Positions 50,301-64,000 of a stretch of 64,000 bases of DNA are shown in pieces; positions within the stretch are counted from its first letter, which is position 1, and the number at the start of each line of letters is the position of its first letter. The stretch covers positions 22,041,015-22,105,014 of the forward strand of contig OU015528.1 in assembly GCA_907165065.1 (NCBI GenBank), in the 5' to 3' direction. Source of the DNA: Caprimulgus europaeus (lineage: Eukaryota; Chordata; Aves; Caprimulgiformes; Caprimulgidae). The position numbers and the translations under genes were made by a program. The notes beneath the pieces were generated by a model. It saw only the letters and a list, made by a program, of their open reading frames with translations. It did not search any database and was not told where the DNA came from.

Positions 50301-51575
50301 GGCTACATTTATTTTGGGAAGAGTTGTTTTAAAGCTGCTGGGGCTTAATTTTAATACTTTTAATGTTTAAAAACAGAACAGGTCTAGTCCAGAAATTGCT
50401 AGGAGGGAAGTCATGGCTTTTTTAAAGTATTCTGAAAGTCACAAATATCTGTTGTACTTAAAAGTCCTGTGCTGCCTGCCTCGTATTTCCCATGTAGGGA
50501 GTCTGATTTACCCTGTGTCTGCTACACTGACATTTTTGCAGCTCCTTTTCTGATGTCCTCTGTTGGTTGCAGTGACTCCCCACATTTCATACAACAATAT
50601 ACATACTTCCTAAAGCCGATTTGATTTTTGGTGGGTAGGCACATCATTTGATAGATTTTTGACAGATTAGGAGAAAATGTGAAAGAGAACAGAACTGCAA
50701 TGTCTCACTATTCCCACAAAAATATATCATTTGAAAGCATGAGGTGTACTATATATCCAAGAAGATCCTTTCTGGATCCAGGTATATGTCTCCTCTGCCT
50801 CTCTAGGCTACGTAACAACATATTAGGGCTTTGCTCCAGGTCACAACTCCCATGTAAATTACATTTTAGCACCACACAGGAACATAATACTTAAACTACA
50901 ATAGATCAGCTGTTCATATAGCTCAATAATCTGTTTCAGAATGCCTTCCTTGGGATCTCTCCTATCTTTGAAACAAGTGTCTAAATCTGAACTAGGTGCC
51001 TTAATGACTTTTTGTAGGCAGTGGGGCAAAAAGGCCCTTTTAAGGATGAATTTATCTGGGTTATCTTAGATATTTACTTTCAAGTAAGATGGATTCCACT
51101 GTCAAAATGCCTTTTTTCTCCCTGTTGACTAAAAAAAAATATAAAAAATCTAGATTATTAGCTTAATTAATTAGTTTAACATCTTAATTTTCTCATACGT
51201 ACAAAGTCAGTTGAATTCTACCTCTATGTCTTTTGCTTCAGATAAAAGGTAGAAGTCCCAAAACTTCCTGATTCAACTTTAAAATTAGCTTATGAGCAGA
51301 TCTTTGAGGGTTAAAATTTAATTTTACATCAAATTACCACAAGTAAACTAACTGAGGTTATCATGCTTTTTAAGTCTTCCTGAACTGTTTGTTAAAGCAG
51401 TTTCTAGCAACACAGCTGCCTGTGTTCACTGAATTGACACAGAAAAAGGACTTCATGGCAGTCCTTTGAAACACATTACTTTTTAGTTCTATAGACAATA
51501 ATGATATTATTTTTAAATGTAATACTACATTTATTGATATTAATAAAATCCTTATATTTGGTATTGATATTTATA
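47346..51575. other. Unique AT-rich DNA, no gene seen
   Basis: Frames at 48146-48366 (-) overlap each other and are not gene-like. GAGCTGCCA is repeated twice at about 49607-49625. No transposable element is recognised. Confidence 0.45.
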
Positions 51576-51750
51576 GAATGAGAAAGACTATATAGAGAAG
51601 AAGAAAGTTGGAAATGAGGTGAAGGGGTTCGGAAATAAAAGGGAAAAGAGAAATGGGAAGGAGAGCAAAATATATTTTGGAAGATTTGGAAAGAGGAGGA
51701 CCAGAATGGAGGCCAAAAGATATGGGTAAGTGGGAAATAAATAGAGAGAT
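51576..51750 (+). other. Purine-rich tract followed by pyrimidine-rich tract
   Basis: The + strand is purine-rich over about 175 bp. It then becomes pyrimidine-rich at about 51785-51855 (CTCTTCCTTTCTTCTCC). The opposite strand bias of the two halves resembles a loose mirror arrangement. Confidence 0.5.
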
Positions 51751-54700
51751 CTGTGTAGGATCCTCAGGCTCACTCATTATTTTGTAGACTTTTACAATAT
51801 CTCTTCCTTTCTTCTCCTTTTCAAACTTCACAGACTTAATCTTTTTAACCTTACAGTGTGTAAAGTCCACAGTCTCCATTCTTTCTCCCATATACCTCAT
51901 CATTTTTTGTCATTTTTTTAGACCTTTTTATTTTTGCTATGTCTATTCTTGCACACACCTCTTCACATCTGAGCACAGCTGTTGACCTACTTCTGCGCAA
52001 TAATTCCCATAGCATGGAAATCACTGATGTCGCTGCTACTGAGAGAGTAAGTTCAGCAGGTCCATCACCTTCATCAGTCGAAGGAAGCATTAATGCTGGA
52101 TCAAAACTTGATTTTTTACTCAAAATTAGAATCACAGCTAACAATTCTGTAAGGACTTGAAGCTGTCTACTGTTAGGATGGTTCAGTCTAAAGTGTATTG
52201 TGATTCTTCGCATGAAGGAGGCCAAGAAGTGTGGAAGACAGGTCTAAGAAGAAAAACATCCATGCTTTAATCACAGGATCTCCTGATTTCTTCCCATATA
52301 TTCTCAGCTCAGAGCCCAGAGTAGCAGTGAGATGTCTGTCCATCGTTGTACATTTAAGTATATCCAGGACATGTCCAGGCAGTCATCCTCTCAGCAACTA
52401 AAAGAATTCTTGGCACAGTTCTGGTCTATGCCAACTAGTACTTTCTCTCAGGGAAGTTTGGAAGATACGAGGGTCTGGGACAGTTCATAACTGGCATTTT
52501 GCAAGTTGTCATATTCTTGTAGTTGATAAAGAATTTACTGAGAAAAATATGGACTCTTCCATGACTTCTGGGCTCAGTGCCTACAGCCATTCCCAAGCAT
52601 ATCAGTTTTATAAATAAAATTATAGCTTCAGAGGTTCTTGTAAAACTTCTCTTTTGACAGCCATGTGCTGTTCAGAGTATTTTTCAAAATGGGTGCTGCA
52701 ACTAGAGGCAGAACCCGTTTACAAGAAGGGATAAGCATTTTTTTTTTCCTCCATGAGGAATATTAACAGGTCCCAACTGGAATTAACAAAGATTTTGCAA
52801 TTGTAAAGTAGAGAACAGTAGTACAAACACTGCTGGCCCTACATTGAAGGTGTGCAGGCTTTTCCAGGGTTAATGAAAGGAGTTTCAGTTTCTTGTCACC
52901 TGCAACAGAGAAAATGAATCAGCTCCAGGTATTTGCAAAGCAGATCAGTGTTTTTTGAAATGCTGGCCCAGGATTAAAAAAATTCCCAGCTTCCTATTGG
53001 CTTCAGTGGAAAGGTAAGAACCATGATGGGAGTTAGGGAATCTGATATAAGTCTGTACTTGGCTTGACAGTCATGCTATTCCTGAACTGACAAATGGCAG
53101 CCAAGCAAGAAGTAGTCAGGCTGAAGGGTCACTAGGGAAAAAAGAGCTTTACAACAACAGTGCTAGTCTCTATGGCAAGTGCTATAGTAATTGAATTTTT
53201 AAGAGATCTGACTGTTGAGATATTAAGCATTACACACTGCATTAGTAATCAGTGTGTATTAACATATGATAACAGATGATATTAATGATTCTTATGCAAG
53301 TGTTTGTTAAAACTAATTCAGATTTAATAAGTAACCAATGGCCTTTGTTATAAGAAGGAAACTCACACATCATCTGTGAGATTAATCTTATTTAAAGCAA
53401 AAATTTTCTCTCTGAATAACTGGTGATATTCAGCCTAAATTATCATCTGCTAAAGTGAGCAGTTGAGCTTCATCTGACATTTATTAGGACAAATGCATAA
53501 AGACTGTGCTGTGGCAATACCATTTAATTGTCAGAGCAATTAGTTGCCATTTTGGATATCAGAATTGTCACTGAGTTAAAAAAAAAAAAAAATAAGGGAA
53601 GAAGCTATTGGTTGCTATGAAGACCAGCAGAAAGGTTTCCTTTTTAACTGGAAATTGTATCTGAATTTTATATTTCTCATAAAAGTGAGAATCTGATGGC
53701 ATAGACAGGACTCAGGCATAACAGGGAAAAAGCAATCATTTTAACAGTGGTTGGTCTACTTCTTGTGACTTCAAACCAACTCTGACTTTTATAAAAAATA
53801 TGTAAATCACTGGATGCTAGGGGCAAAGTCCCTGTAGTATTTATGGTTTCCTTACCTCCCTAGAAAAAATCAGGATTATTTATTTTCTTTTTAACTGTAT
53901 TAATATATGAAAAATAAAAGACCCTTGTGTCCTCATGCATTATTCTGTGAGCCTTAGTTCATTTGCTCTACAGTTTGCAGAGATCTCCTTTAGCAAATCT
54001 AATGGACAAGTTGTCCATCAGTTTGACTCTTCTCTCTCACTATAAGAGCTTCTTATTTTGAAAAATATTCATATGGTTGTATTCTTCCAATATACAATTA
54101 AACTGGCCATTGCATGAGAGACTCCTCTTCAGCTGCTCTCCTTTCTTTCTTTTTCTACAGGTCTTTGTTATCAATATGTTGGTTATCTGCCATGTAAATT
54201 TAACATAGCAGAGCCAGAAAAAATCCAGCAGAGAAATGGGAGTCTGTGTAGCTCAAGGCTCTGATCACAAGTGCAGCATCTGGAAGCCTATATTCTGTCA
54301 GCTTGTACAATGGCTGGCCTTTGGATTAATATAGGAATGCAGAGCTACAAGTCCCTTAATCTTCATAAAGAATGACAACCATCTCTAAATGGCTGGAGTC
54401 TTTGAATTTTGTGTTCCCGTCCTTCTCCCCTCCTCACCAAAGCAGGATTTATTGGTTCTGAATCTGTCCAGATCAACTTCTACAGCCTTTTTCATGTGTT
54501 GGTGACTTCTGCAGCTGGACAGTTTGGAGAAGGTGATTAGGTGATTCTCTGCTTTATAAAGGGGGAATTTTAAATCAAACTTGTGAGATTTTTATTTTGG
54601 ATATGCTGGAGACCTCTGGGCTCTGTTGTGATCCAGGTGTGTAGAGGGAGAATTTTGCTGTCTCAGCTGCCATTTACTAGCCCTGCAATGGTGGCAACTC

Positions 54701-57700
54701 ATCTCATACATTCATTCAAAGCTATTTCCAACCTTCCACAAAAGTTCAGTATGTTTTTACCATGAGGCAGATGATCCTGTCTAATCAAGTGGCCTGTCTA
54801 CTTTTTGAGCAGTGCCAGACAGGGTTAGGTTCATTTAAAGCTATATTATAATTGAATTAGCTTCTGTACATTATTTTCTGGGCTAAGTTCAAGGACCTGT
54901 GGAGGCCAGCACTTCAAAACTTGGGAAAATAATACCTTTTCAGAGTCAGGACATTAAAAATGTCTGTTACAAAAACCAGACTGAATCCTTGCAATTTATA
55001 GATCAATTGATTTCAGGTCAACTTCTTTTGTTGGAGTGAGAGGCAAAGAGATTGAAATGAATGGAAACTCCAGATAGCCTCCACAGGTAGTTAAAATCAA
55101 ACTGAAATATAATTGAAATAGTGTCAAAATGTCATGATTTATCTGTGATTACCTGCAGTCCAGCAAAACAACAGAGGCTGAAGCCAATCTGATTCAAGAG
55201 ATCTCACACTTCTTCCTTATTTTTAAGGTTTGGAGCTGAACAGATCATCTTCTTGATATTCTTGAGTACTGCAATTGGTAGCCCATATGAGCTGAGGTGT
55301 CTCTATCACCATCATGGTGTTTCTGCTCCTTTTATTGCTATTGCTGTTTCTTCTAAACCCTTGTCTATCTCTGGCATGTTGTGATCTTGACGACACTGTC
55401 TTTCCTCACACTGATTGCTGTTATACCCACTCCCATTAAAATTTTTATTGGTGAGCTTAAATAAAAAACAGTCTTTAACAACCCTTCTGGGTAATCAGCT
55501 TTACCCATGAAAGTAGTACTCTCTCTTTTCTTTTATGGAGTCCTTATCTGTCATAATATTAGTGCTAGACCTTGGAAATATGCAACTACTGATGCCAGCT
55601 TCCAAATCTCTGTAGCATCTTCTTGTACTATTTTGAAAAGTGGCATTTAGTCATTCTCTAGTATTTCCTGAAGTGCATTTTTCCAGAAATGAAGCAAATG
55701 GTTATTGTCAACAGAAACCCATGGCCAATCTTGGGCTTGATTTCTCCACTAGTTGGAAGAAAATAAAAAAAGCTAAGTGTGTCACTTCCATCTGTCCTGA
55801 CTCACAGCTAATTCTGGATCTCTTTAGCTATACTTCAAATATCCTGCTATATGAGTTTTTGATGAGTAAATCATGATGTGAATCTTTCATATTTGTCTCT
55901 GAGAGAAGGATACAAACAGCTCTTTATAACTGTGGTTAAACAATTTTTTATTTGATGGGGAATTTTAGGACATTACAATTTTATCTCAGAAGTCAAATGT
56001 ACTCCCTAAAACAGAAAACATCTTCAGTTTGGGGCATTGTATGTAAATTGTATCTGTAAATGCAGATACTAAAAATGCAGTGAGAATGAAGTGATTTATT
56101 GCCTATCAATTGCAAAAACAAAATAAACCACAAACAACTCAGCATGGGTAAAGTAACACAAAAATTATGTTCCACAAATTCAGTTGCCTGCTGTTCAAAT
56201 CTGTAGTATAGAAACATAGCTTTGGTGTCATTGACACTTTTCACGTATAAATGGACATATTTATCCTTTCTCAGGAGGCAGCTATTTGAATGCAATAATT
56301 TGCATCTGTGGGGTTGCTTAAATTCCACAAAGTTGAAAAGCATACAAATTTAGTAATGGAAAAAAGTGTGACAGACAGAAATGGCTTTGGTGCTCTTCAA
56401 AAGAGAATATCTGTTGGGAATGGCAGCAAGTTTTTCTAGTGTCCATAAACCTAAAGGAAGAAAAAATACCGTTATTCTGCAACCAAGATAGTTTCAAAGC
56501 AATGTAACCTGCAGAGTTTGTCAAGAAAGCAAAAAACCCACAATAACCCCCACACCTCTAGCATTCCACATTCCACTTTTTTCACCCAGGGCTGCATATT
56601 TATTTTGAGATTAATTTGGTACATGTAGTGTACATTTGCCAAGTTTTTTTTCCTATTTAAATCTTCAATTCCAAAGCTATGTTTTAATCCTATTACTGCT
56701 AATTGAGTGAAGTCTGCAGTCTTTTTGAGTTAGGTGAAGTTCAAGTTGTAATTGGTATCAAAGAAAGGCACAATGCAAGAACTGAATATTAATATTTAAC
56801 TCTTGCCATTTTATTATTTCCACTTGAAAATCACAGCAGTGGTTAAAAAACCTTTTTATGAGTTCATGAGGGTAGTGAATTGGAGACTATGGGATGAGAT
56901 TTTTCATTCATGCAGCAAGATTACCAAAAATTGCTTTGTAAAAAGTGTAAATGAAATATTATACTGGTGCCCAGTAGTACCGGTTGTAGCTACAGGTCTC
57001 TCAGTATTCCCATTATGAATTTTTGCCTGTAGGTTAAGTTAAGACACTGTAAAATTTTGCTCAAGGCTAATACAGCATACAAGATTCTAACCCAGAAGCT
57101 ATTTTGTTTCAAATCTTCCATTCAGCCTTTTGCAGTTAACTGGAAAGTGTGCCAGTTTTGGATGATGTTTGGGTTTGAGTATTTTTTAAATGACTGTGAT
57201 TTTAAAGCAGAATGTCTCATAGGGTATGCACACAACAGTGGATTAATTGCTTATGACTGAAAATAAGGACAAAGACCACCCAGGACAAAGACCACCCCTT
57301 TGATTTCAGATCCCTAACACGTACATTTGTTTGCCTAAAATAAGTTGTTCAAAGACACAAATGATTAATTTATTCAAAGGTCAAAGACTTTAAAAGAAAA
57401 ATGGCCATTAACCTGGTGGCTTTGGAAATAATTTTTACCACCTGATTAAAGAATATTTGGAAAAGCAGGTAGTGAAGAATTTCTGTAAGTTTTATTTTCT
57501 TTATTATTCTGATTTTTTTCTTTGGGAATTATAGGCTTTTGCTTTAATCATACCTATGGTGCATATTCACCTTTATATCCTTGGGACTGCTACAATCAAT
57601 GATTTGAGATCAAACTGGATAGAGACCACAACACAGGAATCATTCCAGCAGATTAGTACTACCAACTATATTTCTTGAACTGCATCTTGCTGAAATATCA

Positions 57701-57704
57701 TGAA
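51751..57704. other. Mostly unique DNA, one two-strand open segment
   Basis: At 51940-52160 both strands are open over about 70 codons (+ 51939-52160; - 51851-52225, 124 codons), with several CpGs and a GTAAGT donor-like site at 52047-52052. No protein is recognised. A 16-bp tandem duplication lies at 57266-57297. Otherwise nothing is recognised. Confidence 0.4.
57266..57297 (+). repeat. 16-bp tandem duplication
   Basis: AGGACAAAGACCACCC occurs twice in exact succession. Confidence 0.97.
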
Positions 57705-57850
57705 TATCAGAAAAAAAAAAAAAAAGTGCCTGAGAGGAAGAAAAAAAGAGAAGAGAAATGCTGGAAGTCAGAGCAAACAAGCAAAGACATAAAAAAAATA
57801 GAAAGGAAGCAAAGAATAAATGAAAAATTAGGCAGAGAGAAAAACACTGA
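57705..57850 (+). other. Purine-rich tract
   Basis: An A run at 57712-57725 leads into about 130 bp of A/G-rich sequence. It encodes a Lys/Glu/Arg-rich frame (57675-57929) that composition explains. Confidence 0.55.
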
Positions 57851-59049
57851 AAACAGCAGAGCAAAAAGGACACAGCTTGGAATATTGTATCTCCACCATT
57901 CACTTTACATTAGATGTAATAAAATGTGATAATCATTGCTTAGTTTTTTCTGTTGAAATAGTTCTCCATCATATGAACATTGCAGACACTCTAAACAAGT
58001 AATTTGGCCAAAACATAGAACTAGCAGTGGTAGAAAAGGTGATTCTAGAGTGAAATATTTGATTCTAAACACTTGCTCTGTGCACTGTGATTTCAGGCCA
58101 ATGTACAGATAGTTAAAGCTTTGTCTGTTTATAAGCCCTTTTTTCCATTAATATTTTGTGTTAATTTACTGCAGAGTTTGTTGCATTGAAAGACCTTGCG
58201 AGGTTGGACCAAAATCAGGGTCCATGAAGGTCTGGTAAATTTGTGAGGTGTTTTAATACGACTGTAGTCATAGACAAGTCCTTATGCAGGACAGTTTTCA
58301 ATTTCCTTCTAAAGCAAATAGGAAGGTTTGGGTTTTGGTGGGGTTTTTTGACAAAAGGTTATAAAACTAAAACTGGATTGGAACCACATGATAAATCTAA
58401 GCTTGTAACTTTCATTATTGCTGTTAAGAATCATGGACATATTTCTAAAGAAGAACAGACTCAACATTTTCTTCATATTGAAAACATAAATAATTATACT
58501 GTGTCCTGCCTTTTTGATATGGAAAGAGGCAGATTACAGTTACAGGCCAAAGGGTGTGAATAATTAAAAATAAGTTTCATTAGGTCTTGATATAAGCTAT
58601 AGTATCTAACACATAGAGAATGGAAAAAATTTGAATGTTCCTACAACGACCTCCAACTTAATGAGAAATTTGCCTTGAAAAATGCCTTGAAAATTTTGCC
58701 TTGAAAAATTCAGTAGGACTGAATACAAATAAGCAATGTCATCTACTTTGTGCTACTGAAAATGTGGATTTTGTGGCTTAAGTGATAATACTAACAGTTA
58801 AAAGATATTTCACGCAGAGTGCTTGAGGTATCATCAGGTTAATTCAAACTCTGAACATGGTCCTGTCTCTAGATTTTTCTCTTTGTTAATAAAAATGCCA
58901 ACAACGTTAGAATACAAACATTCAGTCCGTACCTTTTGGGGGTTGGAGCTCGTTGCTTCCAGCATCCCTTTCAATCTGCTTGTGTTAAACAATTTTCTGG
59001 CCTTAACTGACATTTTGACAACATCAGATACATTTTAAAGTTTCACAGT
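57851..59049. other. Unique DNA, no gene seen
   Basis: A 106-codon frame (58243-58563, +) shows no domain. TGCCTTGAAAA occurs three times at 58671-58707. Confidence 0.45.
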
Positions 59050-59145
59050 CTCACTGTGAGGAAGGTGTTGCATTTTACAGGTGAAAATTCAAGATGAGAC
59101 ACAAATTCAGCTCCTCAAAGTATAAGGCTTAGCTTCCACAAATAC
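59050..59145 (+). mobile_element. Possible MIR SINE relic
   Basis: CTCACTGTGAGGAAGGTGTT, then CATTTTACAGGTGAAAATTC, then GATGAGACACAAATTCAGCT follow the order of the MIR core (CTGTGAGGTAGGTATTAT, ATTTTACAGATGAGGAAACTG, GGCACAG). Divergence is high and the match is short. The sequence to its right (to about 59260) has a second old-repeat look but was not assigned. Confidence 0.4.
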
Positions 59146-63455
<4,310 letters not shown>

Positions 63456-64000
63456 GATTCTGATTCAGATAAAGTTCCAAATCAATGGAAATGTTTTAAA
63501 AGCAGAATGGTAGGCCTTTGACACTGTTAAAATAAGAGATACTGCTTATAAGCTATGAGAGAGGATCGAAAATGAAGATGCAATTGCCAGTAAAAAAACT
63601 CAATTTCTGAATCACATTACTGAAAGAAGAAAGATGCATTTAGGTGACTAGTTTCAGAATCATATAATATTCTTGCTGTATTTAGCAGTCAGCTAAGTTT
63701 GGACTGCAGTATTTTAAATGAATTTAAGATGAAGGTTGATATAATCCCTACTGTATCTTATTTATTTTACTACTGAGAAGATATTTAATTTGTTACTACT
63801 TTGGAAAAACAGTTGGTTTTAGCCTGATGATTCTCAGTTCATACAAGGTTCAGATACTCAGGCTTAAGGCCACCAAGGTAACATAATTTACGTACAGTTA
63901 AGAATGTAACTGACAATAACTTGCACTTTTTTTCTGGGCAATTTTGTTTCTGTTTGCACTTTTCTTCAAGTTCAAAGCAATTGCTCTTGTAGGGAATCAA
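63456..64000. other. Unique AT-rich DNA, no gene seen
   Basis: No recognisable repeat, exon or RNA gene. Confidence 0.5.

Noticed and set aside
57675..57929. Lys/Glu/Arg-rich ORF, similar to the one at 13433-13672
   Set aside because: Explained by a purine-rich tract; low-complexity translation with no family.

Overview
This window looks like an intergenic or intronic stretch of a bird genome. It is AT-rich and has no operons or long open reading frames. Its recognisable content is what birds carry: CR1 retrotransposons with 8-bp ATTCTRTG-type 3' tails, two solo LTRs of avian ERVL-like type with 5-bp target-site duplications, faint MIR and L3-like relics shared by amniotes, and microsatellites. 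Both LTR types are ones I associate with non-galliform birds, but that is recall, not a search result. No protein-coding gene can be named. One exon-like segment (45137-45384, +) is the best coding candidate, and I do not recognise its protein.

Layout: 1-23 kb is mostly unique AT-rich DNA. It holds a (ATCT)19 microsatellite at 657, a 74-bp tandem duplication at 6701, a perfect short hairpin at 14803, a MIR relic near 17.5 kb, a GC-rich island at 17.96-18.51 kb, a CpG-bearing patch near 20.3 kb and a short CR1 tail at 21285. The 23-29.2 kb region is the repeat hub. An ancient minus-strand CR1 (23.04-25.07 kb) is split by a younger plus-strand CR1. Another minus-strand CR1 (26.18-29.21 kb) is split by a solo LTR, and that LTR is itself split by a second solo LTR and by a third CR1. 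The target-site duplications TGTAC and CCTGG are intact, so the order of insertion can be read directly.

The 29-43 kb region is mostly featureless, apart from a 63-bp direct repeat pair (35975 and 36315), a short exon-like ORF at 37.84 kb and an ancient L3-like CR1 tail at 40.07 kb. At 43.09-43.84 kb a graded pentanucleotide array runs straight into a plus-strand CR1. A palindromic amniote repeat lies at 44.2 kb, the exon candidate at 45.1 kb, and a possible last exon with an AATAAA at 46.4 kb. The 47-63 kb region is unique sequence with several strand-biased purine tracts. A (TTA)34 array lies at 63354-63455.

I found no tRNA, rRNA, CRISPR array or new biological system. The most informative structure is the three-level nest at 26.2-29.2 kb. 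Family assignments rest on remembered consensus sequences and conceptual translation, because no search could be run.
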